A stretch of DNA of 64,000 nt from Eublepharis macularius (taxonomy: Eukaryota > Chordata > Lepidosauria > Squamata > Eublepharidae). Both the position numbers and the translations under genes were made by a program. Below the pieces are notes generated by a model. It was not told the DNA's origin and searched no databases. It saw nothing but the letters and a program-made list of their open reading frames with translations. The stretch lies in the NCBI RefSeq assembly GCF_028583425.1, contig NC_072799.1, positions 91,126,217-91,190,216 on the forward strand. The letters are read 5' to 3'. Shown piece after piece: positions 53,451 to 64,000 of this stretch (within the stretch, counting starts at the first letter, position 1; the number at the start of each line of letters is the position of its first letter).

Positions 53451-53905
53451 CAGAATCACAGAATCACAGAATGGGAAGGGGCCATACAGACCTTCTAGTC
53501 CAACCCCCTGCCCAGTGCAGGATCAGCCTAAAGCGTCCCTGACAAAAATTCATCCATTTCCTTTTTCTCCCTTAGCTTATTCTGGAGCTCTCTGTTCATC
53601 CACATCGGTTTCTTGGAGCCCTTCCCATGTTTCCATCTTGCTGGAATAGTGAGGGCTTGAGCTTGCAAAAGCTCATGTTTGAGAAGAGCCCGCCTTTCAC
53701 TCGCTCCTTTCCCTTCCACCCCACTCCCCCATGGAATGACTCTCATCAAGCCTCTGAGTTCATTGAAGTTGGCCCCCCACAGCAACTGGAATTCAAGGAG
53801 GACATGGTCACTTCCCCCTAAGGTCCCCATCACCTTCACAAGTACTTGTAAAATACTTGTGGCCATTACTACCCCCGCTGGTAGCGGATTCCACCATTTA
53901 GGGAG
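53451..53905 (-). pseudogene. CR1 LINE with internal deletion
   Basis: The minus strand from 53905 holds the end of a CR1 endonuclease and linker (LGGSDHVLLEF, LRGLMRVIPWGSGVEGKGAS, LLQAQALTIPARWKHGKGSK, PMWMNRELQNKLREKKE). It passes directly into the CR1 C-terminus and 3' UTR (MDEFLSGTL, then GGTTGGACTAGAAGGTCTGT) and ends in ATTCTGTG repeats at 53451-53470. The entire RT domain is missing, so this copy is an internally deleted product. Confidence 0.8.
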
Positions 53906-53909
53906 CAAT

Positions 53910-54665
53910 CCTAAGCATGTCTACTTAAACGTAATTCCAAGTTTATTCAGTGGAACTTACTCTCAGGGAAGTGTTATGATTGAGGTCTTAAATACTTATT
54001 GAATGTGTGCCTGTGAGCTCCTTTATTGATCTGGGTTGAACTTGCCATGCCTATTCTTCCCAAAGGGTTGCTATTTGGATTGGACCGTTTTCATTTGGTT
54101 GTGTTCTTTATTCCTTTGTGCTCAGCAAAGCAGTGTGATGTGCCTACCGCAGAGTCTCCTGCATCATTTGCTTTTGTGGCCTCATTTTGTTAAAAAGACA
54201 AAACAATTTTACTTTTCCTCCTTTTCTCCCAGTACCGTAAATTGGCAGCCTCTCAAGTTTTGCTGTAAGGAGGCACTGGCAATAGCTGCTCTCAAAGAAA
54301 TAATTATCTGTTTGAAGGTACTGTTGGAGCAAACTACTGCTTTTTTAAAAAAAAAATTGATTTTGACCTGCATAAGTTGTTATATCTTAAGCACAATAAT
54401 AAATTGCTCATTAAATGATCAAAATACATGAACTCTATCAACTTAATTTTGTTATATTGTTGTCCGATAAACGTAAACCAGAATTTCTCAAAGAGGTTTA
54501 CTTTTGGTCCCCTTTCTTTTACCAGCATCCCCTACCTACTGGTTGGTTTTCACATGGGTCAAAATGTGTCCTTATCACATATGGAGGAATCAGAAATGGC
54601 CCTCTACACCCTGAATGCAAAGCATAAGCCCTGGAAAAGATCATCCCTTGCAAAGATGAATTTTA
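53910..54665. other. No gene recognised
   Basis: 53900-53985 is a copy of the small repeat at 47125. The remainder has only short frames without conserved motifs. Confidence 0.4.
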
Positions 54666-54670
54666 ATGAA

Positions 54671-54822
54671 GGCTGATTTCGCACAGGTTGGATAATGCAC
54701 TTCCAATCCTCTTTATAGGTCATTTAGAACGGATTTTTTTTGTGTGTGGAACAAAAAATCCACCTCAAACGATTGATAAAAGTGCATTGAAAGTACATTA
54801 TCCAACCTGTGCGGAATCAGCC
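54671..54822. mobile_element. Foldback MITE, complete copy
   Basis: GGCTGATTTCGCACAGGTTG (54671) and CAACCTGTGCGGAATCAGCC (to 54822) are inverted termini, with arms ~45 bp and further internal pairing (GATAATGCAC). The flanks show no matching duplication. Same family as 1-98. Confidence 0.75.
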
Positions 54823-54829
54823 AAAATCT

Positions 54830-55965
54830 AGCAAGAGGAACTGCTGGGAGTGGGGGGCACTGAGTAAGAAGCTGGCTCAGCTCCACCACCTCTCCTTGTG
54901 AACCTACTTTACTGCTCCAAAAGCATTGCTAGAGCTCTTTACTTACGTTAGCACCTGATGAGTAAACATCTGAGAGTTTCTACTCCAGTTTTGAATGGTT
55001 AGAACTCTGACTCTGAATGGTTATACCAAATGCCATAGCATTGGAATGAACTTTGCATTTCAGACAAATTTATATTCCAAGTCAGGTCATTACAAACTGT
55101 TAGTGTGTGCATGTGTTTGTGTGTTTCCAAATAAAGGAAAGGAAAATGATATGAGCCACTGTGGATCCCCACTGAAGAGAAAGGCAGGATATAAATGAAA
55201 TAAATAAATATTCTACAGATACAACTTAAAACCTGGGCTCCCAGTCTTGATGTCCCTCTAGGATGCTACACCTGCAGCCAAAATGAGATGGAATGACAGA
55301 GAGCAGTCCTGAAGCAGTAGAATAGACTGCCACATCAGACCACTTGGAATGCTCCTCTAGGTACTAAATCCTGAAAGTTTTTTCGGGCACCTTTCTCCCT
55401 GACACAGTAATTTATCTTCGTGCAGTTCTTTTGACCATTGGAGATCATTTATCTATTCTACCACTCAAGATTCTGCCTCATCATTCTGGTCTCTGCCTAG
55501 AGAAGACCCATTAATGGGCAGCTGATCCTGGCAGAACCGGTCCCTCCATTCTTCAACCTGTCTTAGGTGCTAAATAGTTTTGCTGACTTGAGAGATCTTA
55601 TCAAAAGGAGATGGAGTGGTCTGCAGACCTTTAAAGATGAAGCTTTTTAACCTTACTGTTCACAACACGGATAGTGAGCAGCACCAGATGTCTGGATTAT
55701 TAGATTGCTTCCAATTTCTCCTAATATTAACATATGCTAGTAATATGGATAATAAAATCACTTGGAGAATCACAGAGTTGGATACAGCCAGCTTTTTCAC
55801 TCAGTCTCACTCAGTTCCCTACGGCTTCCATCCCATGTAGCTTTTCTCCATGCAGGTCCCATCATCCGTAGCAGAGCCTTTTTGATAGTCGTCTTTTTTT
55901 CACCAGTGGAAAAGTTGGTTGGGTCCAACCAATAGTGAGGAAGCACATTCCTCTGCACTAGTGAT
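54830..55965. other. Mostly unclassified; one SINE tail
   Basis: 55130-55209 is a SINE 3' end (GAGCCACTGTGGATCCCCAC, GGCAGGATATAAATGAAATA). No other feature was recognised. Short frames at 55616-55840 have no domain. Confidence 0.5.
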
Positions 55966-55974
55966 GCTAGGAAG

Positions 55975-57587
55975 TTAAAACCATATGAATGAGAAATTCC
56001 AGAAGTTCAAGCTGGATGCCGAAGAGGCACTAGAGATCATATTGTAAATTCAGAATGGTTAATGGAACACACCAGAGAATTTCATAAAAATATCAACCCG
56101 TGCTTTCTAGATTACAGAAAAGTTTTCAGCTCTATGAATCATAAAAACCTATGGATGGTATTAACAGAAATAGATCTGCCACAGCATCTGATTGTGTTGA
56201 TGCACAACCTGTACTCTGGATAAGAGGCTACTGTTAGGACAGAAAATGGGGGAACATAATGGTTTCCCATCAATAAAGGTATCAGACAATGATGTATACT
56301 ATCTCCCTATCTGTTCAACTTATATGCAGAGCATATCATAAGGAAAACGGGATTCGATTAAGAAAAAGGTAGAGTGAAATTGGTGAAAAGAACATTAACA
56401 ATTGGAGACATGCAGCTCATACCACATGACTGGCAAAAAACAGTGAAGGCTTAAAACGACTACTGATGAAGGTTAAGGGAGAAGTGCCAAAGCAAGTTTA
56501 TAGCTGAAGATCAAAAAGACAAAAACAACAACTACTGTAGAATTACACAATTTTCAGGTCAACAATGAAGAAATTGCAATTGTTAGATTTTCTATTCCTT
56601 GGCTCAATCACCAACCCGAAGAGAGGCAGCAATCAAAACATCAGAAGGAGATTGAGACTTGGAAGGGCAGCCATGAAGGAACTAGAAAAGATCCTTGAGG
56701 ATATGTCACTGGGGACGAAGATCAAGATTATTCATACAATGGCTAACTTCCTGACAGTTAGAGCGGTCCCTTAGTGGAACAGGCTTCCTTGGGAGGTGGT
56801 GGGCTCTCCTTTCGAGGTTTTTAAGCAGAGGCTAGATGGCCATCTGACAGCAAGGCTAATTTTGTGAGACTGGGCAGATCATGAGGGGGAGGGCAAAAGG
56901 GGTTGCATCAGTGCTTGGTTTTCATGCCCAGGGTGGTGCCAATTGCTACCTTGGGGTCGGGTGGTGGTTTTCTACAGGCTGGTTTGGCTATGGATCCTGG
57001 AGGTGTTTCGCCATCTTCTGGGCATGGAGCAGGGGTCACCAGGGCAGTTGGGGGAGGGTGTATTTGTGAATTTCTTGCATTGTGCAGGGGGGTGAACTAG
57101 ATGACCCTAGAGGTCCTTTCCAACCCTATGATTCTATGGATTCTGTAATTCTATGATTCTCTATTACTATGTTAAAGTTGGACGATGAAGAAAGCTGACA
57201 AGAAAAGTGTTGATTCATTTGAAATGTGTTACTGGAGGAGAGTTTTATGGCCACCACAGATGGCCGAAAAGACAAATAAGTGGGTACTAGATCAGATCAA
57301 GCCTGAATTCTCCCTAGAAGCTAACATGATGAAACTGAAGCTATCACACTTTGGTCACTTCATGAGAACACAAGACTTATTGGAAAAGACAATAAGTCTA
57401 GGAAAGGCGGAAGGCAGTAGGAAAAAAGCAAGATCCAAGATGAGACTTAACTCAGTTAAGGAAGCCACAGGTGCCAGCGTATAAGATCTGAGCAAGGCTA
57501 TTAATAATAAGAAATTTTGGAGATCGTTAATTCATAGGGTCACCATAAGTCAGAAATTACTTGATAGCACATAACACACACAAGGCA
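55975..57587 (+). pseudogene. Bov-B (RTE) LINE, degenerate, split by CR1
   Basis: Plus-strand RT remnants: DYRKVFSSMNHKNLW, EATVRTENGGT, CILSPYLFNLYAEHIIRK and NQNIRRRLRLGRAAMKELEK. After the CR1 insert come KKADKKSVDSFEMCYWRR, LEANMMKLKLSHFGHFMR and KARSKMRLNSVKEATGASV. The 3' end GGTCACCATAAGTCAGAAAT is the usual Bov-B terminus. The catalytic YADD region is destroyed and many stops are present. The Sauria-type SINEs here share the Bov-B-like 3' tail. Confidence 0.85.
56752..57168 (+). mobile_element. CR1 3' UTR inserted in Bov-B
   Basis: GGAACAGGCTTCCTTGGGAG, AGGCTAGATGGCCATCTGAC, GGGTGAACTAGATGACCCTA and GGTCCTTTCCAACCCTATGA, then ATTCTATG repeats. 5'-truncated, so only the last ~415 bases are present. 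It separates two collinear Bov-B segments, so it is younger than Bov-B. Confidence 0.85.
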
Positions 57588-57589
57588 AA

Positions 57590-58765
57590 TTTCCCCTGCT
57601 TGTTCTAATTCTTATTGTTATAGTCAGTCAATCCTCCCTTGTCCTCAAACTATTATTTCGTTGACAATTACAATAGTGCATATTTTGAGCCTTTTTGGTG
57701 TCTGCATAGCTGGTATTCATTAGCCTATACTGGTACCCACTGCTGGTACATGCTCAGAAATTACTTTAATCCTTTACCAGGTTTTCGTCAAACTGATCAG
57801 AGAGCTGAAACTGAAGCTTGTAAATATAATTGTAAGTTGTAAATTCTATTGACTGCTCCTATTGCTTCTCCCTCCTGCCACTGGGAGATCCTTGCTTGGC
57901 TATATGAATCATAAGGCCTTAGTGAAGCATGATGTATGCAGAAGGGAGTATTGCCGGGACAACGGGCTGTCTTCCCCCACATGTGTAGTTTCCAAGCTGG
58001 AATGCAAGAATGCACATGTACAAAGGCAAAGCAAGTCAAATGACAGCCCTTGATAAAAAAAGACACCACCACCCCGCCCCCGTGTCCACAGATGCTCATA
58101 AACTGAAGGCAGTTCACATAATAATATCTGGTGTTATGTTTTGGTAAGCTTTCCCTGTAAGATTACAGACTATTCTTCCACCCAGGTTTGTCAAACCAGC
58201 GAAAACCCACCAGACTCTAACAGGAAATCACAACAAATATGTGAACCACAGCTCAGAACACATGATTTGCAAGAAGAACCCCCTAATTTCAATCCTTGGT
58301 ACCTTCCAACTTGGCAAGTTGGAAAAGACCTTTGCCAATCCGAGTCGACAGCACTAGGGGAGATGGGCTACTGATCTGACTTCAATTGATATCACAGATT
58401 ACTAAGTACATACACATCAGGAGCCTGGCACTGCAAAGTTAGTGCCCTTCCATTAGCAAAACTCTTCCATTAGCAGAACTACATAATTTATCTCTTTAAA
58501 CACAAAGTGGCCACTGCTTTGGCTGTTGCTGGGGGTGGGGGTAGCAGCTTTTACCTCCTGGCACCGTGACGTAGGGGCAGGTGGCCCAGTTACTTTACTA
58601 TAGGCCATCATGAGACCTGGCACTGCTGCTTCCAGCACAATGCAGCTGCTGAATGGTTGCAGGCTTTGGAGTGAAAGCTGGTTGGTCATCATGGGAGCTG
58701 CCATTGCCACCATGTTGAGGGTGTGACCATGGCCATATGGAACTTTATTGCAAACAAGCGTTCCA
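57590..58765. other. No gene recognised; SINE scrap
   Basis: 58315-58385 contains GCCAATCCGAGTCGACAGCA and GAGATGGGCTACTGATCTGA, the 3' half of the SINE type found at 62565. Nothing else recognised. Confidence 0.45.
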
Positions 58766-58769
58766 ATTG

Positions 58770-59027
58770 CCAGTTTGGTGTAGTGTTTAAGAGCAGCAGG
58801 ACTCTAATCTGGAGAACTGGGTTTGATTTCTCACTCCTCCACTTGAAGCCAGCTGGGTGGCCTTGGGTCAGTCACAGCTCTCTCAGAGATCTCTCGGCCC
58901 CACCCACCTCACAGGGTGATTGTTGTGGGGATAATAACAACACACTTTGTAAATCACTCTGAGAGAGCATTAAGTTGTCCTGAAGGGCAGTATATAAATT
59001 GAATGTTGTTGTTGTTATTATCATTAT
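58770..59027 (+). repeat. Sauria-type SINE, full length
   Basis: CAGTTTGGTGTAGTGTTTAA-GAG, GAACTGGGTTTGATTTCTC, CTTGAAGCCAGCTGGGTGGC, CAGGGTGATTGTTGTGGGGA and TTGTCCTGAAGGGCAGTATA, with a (GTT)n(ATT)n end. Confidence 0.95.
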
Positions 59028-59115
59028 GTTGAACTCTTTAGGTTCAAAGTAGAAAAGCATACAAAATTGCCATGAAGTGAGTGAGTTTTTAGATGCTTTA
59101 CACATATGCTGGTTA

Positions 59116-59550
59116 CCTATTGTCAGACTATGGCATTCCAGACACGAGAGTCTGCCTTACTCCCTTCTGCAAGAAGACAAGGTCTTTTGATTTCCAAAGG
59201 TTTTATTTTGAAAGACAGCATTCAGGCCCAGACGTCCATATTCCAGGATTAGAGATCCTGGCTGAAGAAAGCATTGTTAGGAATGAGATACAGAAAAGAA
59301 GTTGTTACATTTCACACTCTCAGAGCCCAGCCTCCCCCCAGAGTTCACATAGCAGGAGAGTTCTCGGTGGGAACACTAGTCAAGGTCGACTCGGCTTGCA
59401 GAAAAGATAAGACAGTGTCTTCTCCCATGGAAACGGCTCCTCGCAGGTGGGGCCTAGACGGAAAAGAAGACTAAACAACGAAAGAATTAAACATGGCGTT
59501 ACTCAGGTTGCTTCCTTTCAGGCAACATACAAACAGACCCTGACACCTAT
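59116..59550 (-). mobile_element. Solo LTR with 5-bp TSD
   Basis: The minus-strand LTR runs 59545 (TGTCAGGGTCTG) to 59121 (GCCATAGTCTGACA). CCTAT flanks both sides (59116-59120, 59546-59550). The poly(A) signal AATAAA is in reverse near 59204-59209. Confidence 0.8.
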
Positions 59551-59554
59551 GATC

Positions 59555-61295
59555 TCCCCGAATCCAACAAATAACATTATGGAACAGATGCCCACAACCA
59601 AAGATAGGAAATCTATGTCAGGACTGTACCACTTGACATGGGAGCTCACATCTGGCAAGACTACCTACGCAAGCATTCCTTCAGCATAGAAACTAGAGTC
59701 AAGAGTAAAGGGTTTTTAGTATTAGCTTTTCCCTAATATCTATGTGGAGGGGTATTCAGAACATATAACCTAAACACAGGTATAAAACCTCAGTAAGAGC
59801 GAAGCCTTAAACCAGGCTGGGCTCCATGTAAGTGAAACTCTGACAACACGAAGAGAGTTTAGAAGCAGGATAAGATTTCATGATGGCCCCCAGATGAGGT
59901 AGTGGAAATAATGAAATCACAGATAACAATGGAAGCCATTGGTCTCAAAATACATCATGGGTTTATTTCCACCAGGGAAAATCCTCTTCCTAATGCTGTA
60001 GTATTACACTGGAATATCTTTTTCTGTATGGGCTGTTTAATTGCAATTCTCCACCTGCATTTGCTATGCAGGTATGAAAAGTAAACCAAGAAACATTTAA
60101 AGGAAAAATATTTAAAGAAAAAAACAGATCCGCATACTCTCCCCCCCCCACCCCCCTGGTGCCTTACAGTAATTACATTTGCAAAAATCTAAGAGTTTCA
60201 GCCAATAATATTTTACTACACTTCACAGAGGGGTGTGTGCATTTGTTGCAGCACCCTCTACTGCACCGAAGTTTCATGATTTTAATTCTATTAACACTCC
60301 TTGGTAACCTGCACACTGGAACGTCTTATAAGTCTCTTTACTGATAACTGCCAATGAAGATTCTCTCTTGCCTCGAGGTAGACATGTCCAGAAGAGATGC
60401 TGAGCCTTGAAAACATTAATAATGTGCAATAACGCATTATACCTTCTGAACTCAAGAAGAATGGATTATTTGTTGTAGCAGAACCGACCTCAGTAACGTC
60501 ATTACATACATATGTTTTATTTCTGGAATCAAAGATTTAAAAGGGAAAAAAACCACCAGGATGCCTATACAACTGAGAAATTTAAATGTTGCATTTATCA
60601 TCTACCCGTGAAGCTAAATACGCCCCAAACCAGAGTCTGGTAAACTTTTCTTTTAAATTGCATTTTAGTAATATAACAGGCCTATATAATTTAGCATCAG
60701 TATATAATTTAGCATTAGTAATGTATTTGCTTGGATCCAGTGGAGTATTTCCACCGGTGGCCAGACAGTTTTCTTCCTGCAGAACCTGCCCCTCTTGCTG
60801 CAGCCCAAATCCCTCCTCCCAACGCCGCCTCTGGGAGCAGCATTTTCAGGGGCATACGGGACTGCTGAGGAGGGCGGAAGGAGAAAGAAAGCCAGACTCC
60901 GCAGACAGAAATACTTCCACCCATGGAAGCACACCGCTGGATCCCAGCCAACGTCCAACTCTTAGAAGTTCTGATGTGTTTCATATATGTTTTATTTTTC
61001 TGCCTTTTATTCCACTACTTTTTTAAAAAGTTGTATCCAGACTGTTCCTTGGTATTTCATAAGAGCTTTAAAGAAACCCATTGATTTGTTTAGGAATCTT
61101 TGTAGTTGTATTGATTCTCCTTCACTCCATTATGTTTCATATATATTTTCTACCTGGCATAAAAGGTTTTGTAAAAGATGGGAACAATAGCCGTACCATT
61201 TCCAAAGTTTTAGTCGAGTTAATTATAGAGCATTTCTTTTCTACCCAACATTTTGGTGTGTTTTGCACAGTGACGTACGATGTCAGGCTACAGTT
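59555..61295. other. No gene recognised
   Basis: C-rich tract at 60141-60158. A plus-strand frame at 60586-61026 (146 residues) and its antisense frames show no conserved domain. Near 60715-60960 a GC-richer patch CCTCCTCCCAACGCCGCCTC may be another MITE. Confidence 0.35.
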
Positions 61296-61297
61296 GA

Positions 61298-61425
61298 AGT
61301 AATAGTAGTAATTGAATAGTACTAACAGTAATAATTGAAGTACTAACAGTACTAAGAGTAACTGAAGTGCTAATTGAAGTACTACCAGTACTGAAGTACT
61401 AATAGTACTTGAAGTACTAATAATA
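61298..61425 (+). repeat. Degenerate TGAAGTACTAACAGTAC tandem repeat
   Basis: Irregular repetition of GAAGTACTAA and AGTACT with a period of about 16-20 bases. Locally palindromic (AGTACT, GTACTAATAGTAC). Confidence 0.7.
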
Positions 61426-61534
61426 CTTCATAGTATTTTGCCTAGTCCCTAATACTGGGCTCTAACCCAGTTATAAGGACCTCATTGTAGTACAGAATGG
61501 AGAGTTCACTACTATTAAAAGGTCATAATAGTGG

Positions 61535-61697
61535 TTCCTTTCTGTCCCGTGTTAATACATCATCCCCTTCACTGGCAGTTTTCAAGAAGAGGCTGGATGA
61601 ATATTTGCCAGGGATGCTTTAGGCTCCTCCTGCATTGGGCAGGGGGTTGGACTAGAAGGTCTGTATGGCCCCTTCCAACTCAGTGATTCTGTGATCA
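61535..61697 (+). repeat. CR1 3' UTR fragment
   Basis: GAGGCTGGATGAATATTTGC, GCATTGGGCAGGGGGTTGGA, CTAGAAGGTCTGTATGGCCC and CAGTGATTCTGTGATC. Typical CR1 terminus. Confidence 0.85.
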
Positions 61698-61699
61698 TC

Positions 61700-62188
61700 C
61701 ATAGCCTTCATGTCTCTGTGCCATAACCAATCCATTGAATAACTGGACAGGCTCCGAATATTCCTCCCCTCCACACTCTTAGATTTCAGTGCCTCACCAA
61801 TTCAAAAGAATCATCCTAACTTATCAGAATGTTGCAGTGAATGGCAAACATGTTTATTTCCATTTTTCAACTTGTCTTTTCACTCGAAGGGCACTTGAGG
61901 CAGCTAGTTATGCAAAGCATGAAATATTCTTGAGTCTCTTGCCTTAAGTGCCAGCAGCAGACATGTTGTTCTCCTTAATTTTTTAGTAAGGAATGCTTCA
62001 GTAACAGGAGCAGCAACAGCGAGGGTTCTTTGGAAGAGGCCTCTAAAGTAGAGTTGGGAGAACAATGGCCCACGGGACGACAGGCCCAGGAAAAAGAGTG
62101 AATGAAAACTAAAAGGTATCTCAGAGCTGGATCTGCAAGGATTGTGTAGGGAGGCTTTTGAACCTGCTGCCAGTGTTTACGCAGTCTT
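61700..62188. other. No gene recognised
   Basis: Unclassified non-coding sequence between the CR1 end and the MITE duplication. Confidence 0.4.
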
Positions 62189-62189
62189 G

Positions 62190-62465
62190 CCTATATTCAG
62201 GGCTTTTTTTCTGGGAAAAGAGGTGGTGGAACTCAGTGGGTTGCCCTTGGAGAAAATGGTCACATGGCTGGTGGCCCCGCCCCCTGATCTTCAGACAGAG
62301 GGGAGTTGAGACTGCCCTCTGTGCCGCACCATGGCGCGAAGGGCAATCAAAACTCCCCTCTGTCTGAAGATCAGGGGGCGGGGCCACCAACCATGTGACC
62401 ATTTTCAAGAGGCTCCAGAACTCCGTTCCACCCTGTTCCAGCTGAAAAAAAGCCCTGCCTGTATT
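62190..62465. mobile_element. hAT palindromic MITE copy 4
   Basis: CAGGGCTTTTTTTCTGGGAA (62198) to CAGCTGAAAAAAAGCCCTG (62457), TSDs CCTATATT and CCTGTATT (7 of 8). Inserted in the opposite orientation to copies 1 and 3. Confidence 0.9.
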
Positions 62466-62564
62466 GCCAAACAAGTTACTCCTAAAACTCAGGAGCGCTC
62501 AGGGAGTCTCCTCTAACTACATGTTATCTTTCTCCCGGGTCATCCCTGGCAGAACAGTGCTGTG

Positions 62565-62768
62565 GCTCGGTAAAGCCGTTGTTTGGCACGCAGAAGGCCC
62601 TAGGGTCAGTCCTTGGCATCTCTTGTTAAAAGGAGCAGGTAGCAGGTGACGGGGAAGGCCTCCGTCTGAGACCCTGGAGAGCCACTGCCAGTCCGAGTAG
62701 ACAAGACGGACCTTGATGGACTTATGGTCTGATACAGTATAAGGTAGCTTCATGTGTTCATGTACGCC
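62565..62768 (+). repeat. tRNA-derived SINE with CR1-type 3' end
   Basis: GCACGCAGAAGGCCCTAGGG, GGTCAGTCCTTGGCATCTC (box B), CTGAGACCCTGGAGAGCCAC, CCAGTCCGAGTAGACAAGAC and GGTCTGATACAGTATAAGGT-AGCTTCATGTGTTC. A separate SINE type from the Sauria copies. Confidence 0.8.
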
Positions 62769-62974
62769 TGGAGTTCCATGCTGGGAACCCAGTCCCATAT
62801 GGACCTCATGCATATCAAGACCACGGTGTGTGAGAACAAAGGGCTTCAGCCTTCCTCTGGACTCTGTTTTCCTAACCAGAAACAGCCCCAGCGGCCCAGC
62901 TGGGGAAACTTCGCTGTACCCCATCAGTGCATGTGGAACTCCAGTTGGGCAAATAGTGCCCCCCCGGGCCATTT

Positions 62975-63405
62975 ATGGTGTATTTATTTATTTATATATG
63001 TATTTATTTTGATTTATACCCCGCCCTCCCCACGAATAGGCTCAGGGTGGCTCACAACATTCATAAAATCAGGGCTTTTTTTCAGGGGGAACGTGGGGGA
63101 ACAGAGTTCCGGAACCTCTTGAAAATGGTCACATGGCTGGTGGCCCCGCCCCCTGATCCCCGGACAGGGGAGTTGAGATTGCCCTCCGCGCCGCTCGGCG
63201 GAGGGCAATCTCAACTCCCCTCTGTCTGGAGATCAGGGGGCGGGGCCACCAGCCATGTGACCATTTTCTCCGAGGGCAACCTACTGAGTTCCACCACCTC
63301 TTCTCCTAGAAAAAAAGCACTGCATAAAATACAATGCGTTAATCATAAAACTATAAAATCAGTAATAATCTTAAAACAATAATTAAAATAGTCCAGGCGC
63401 AGGCT
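62975..63405 (-). repeat. L2-like LINE 3' tail, interrupted by MITE
   Basis: TTTATACCCCGCCCTCCCCA and GGCTCAGGGTGGCTCACAAC resemble the 3' tail at 42010-42080. The tail resumes after the MITE with ATACAATGCGTTAATCATAA. Confidence 0.65.
63062..63330. mobile_element. hAT palindromic MITE copy 5
   Basis: CAGGGCTTTTTTTCAGGGGG (63070) to AGAAAAAAAGCACTG (63322), with perfect TSDs CATAAAAT (63062-63069, 63323-63330). The centre GCCGCTCGGCGG forms the loop tip. Confidence 0.9.
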
Positions 63406-63409
63406 ACTT

Positions 63410-64000
63410 AAACAAACAGTCGGGAGTCCGTATATGGGCATGTATATGGGCGTAGTGCATGGGTGAGGGCAGTCCCAGAAAAAGTGGTGGTCTTTGGTGG
63501 AAGAAGGGGGACACCCGCTGCCCCTCAGCCAAAGGCCCAGCAGTTGGGAAAACAGCATGGGGGAAAGACTGAAGGTCTCCCCCCTCTCCCTCGCAGCCAT
63601 GACGAGTTGGATCTGCACACATCTAGAATCTGAGTCCTAGCATGAACTCGAAACACATATCTGTGAGAAACTGGCGGTGGGGGAATCTAAGGTCATTACC
63701 CCCCCCCCCCAATGAGGCTGCAGTCAGAGAGAAAAAGGTGAGTCCTCAAACCTGTGTTGAAATGCTACCTGTTTTGAAAGAACTCTTTGGATTCTGGCCA
63801 TTGTGGTCATATATATATCACTTAAGAGTTTTTTTGTTCATTCCCTTTTGTAAGTGGTCTATTGACCACAATATACATATGTAAAAATCAGATTGCATCA
63901 TTATATCCCACTACATTTACTTGGAAGTAAATGCCATAGTTTTCAATGGAACTTCTAAGTAAGGCATTCAGGACTAGGTGTGGAATCTGCTAGAAATGTT
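63410..64000. other. No gene recognised
   Basis: C-run at 63701-63710. 63905-63985 is a weak copy of the small repeat at 47125. No coding motif. Confidence 0.45.

Noticed and set aside
58770..58870. Possible tRNA gene (box A and box B present)
   Set aside because: It is the head of a Sauria-type SINE. The same holds at 17394, 24380, 43840, 49928 and 51277. No complete cloverleaf with a proper terminator.
62121..62516. Frames over 100 codons across the palindromic MITE (also 25550-25954 and 62975-63382)
   Set aside because: They follow the MITE arms and occur on both strands, so they are not proteins.

Overview
The window looks like intergenic or intronic DNA from a squamate reptile (lizard, possibly gecko-like). 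The support is the mix of repeats: tRNA-headed Sauria-type SINEs whose 3' tails resemble Bov-B, Bov-B itself, CR1, L2-like and L1 LINEs, Penelope-like elements, Ty3/gypsy LTR elements, and many short hAT-type elements with 8-bp target-site duplications (TSDs). This is inference from repeat families; no single-copy host gene with introns was recognised. The one host-derived coding sequence is an intact, intronless copy of ribosomal protein L13.

Layout. 1-5360: foldback and hAT-type elements, an inverted Penelope-like hairpin, an unidentified 351-base open frame that starts exactly at a good splice acceptor, and a 1-kb hAT-type element full of ~118-bp tandem repeats. 5368-12205, minus strand: a heavily nested Ty3/gypsy complex. 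The LTR, chromodomain and integrase at the low end resemble chromoviruses, while the RNase H, RT, protease and gag at the high end resemble the Mag/K02A2.6-like lineage. A CR1 LINE lies between them and fuses in frame to the RNase H. A Charlie-like hAT and an LTR that is itself split by another hAT also sit inside. 13-28 kb: a solo LTR, SINEs, palindromic hAT MITEs, and Penelope-like and L1 remnants, with long stretches showing nothing recognisable.

28954-35178 is a full-length L1 with a TSD. Its ORF1 is intact and its ORF2 is open apart from one in-frame TAG. Just downstream are a solo LTR (35477-35938) and the RPL13 retrocopy (35953-36728), which has a perfect 18-bp TSD, a poly(A) signal, an A-rich tail and a TOP-like 5' end. 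This is what L1 machinery acting on cellular mRNA would leave.

38-64 kb: a ~40-bp minisatellite broken by two LTRs, L2-like LINE fragments joined to a hammerhead-like repeat, a hAT-type element containing a solo LTR, a GC-rich island, a 200-bp palindrome, a Penelope-like ORF split by an L1 3' fragment, a Bov-B LINE split by a CR1, a further solo LTR, and two more hAT MITEs.

I did not find a clearly novel multi-gene system. The items most worth a second look are the intact RPL13 retrocopy, the nearly intact L1, the gypsy/CR1 chimera and mosaic, the hammerhead-like cores in Penelope-type repeats, and the TSD-proven set of hAT elements.
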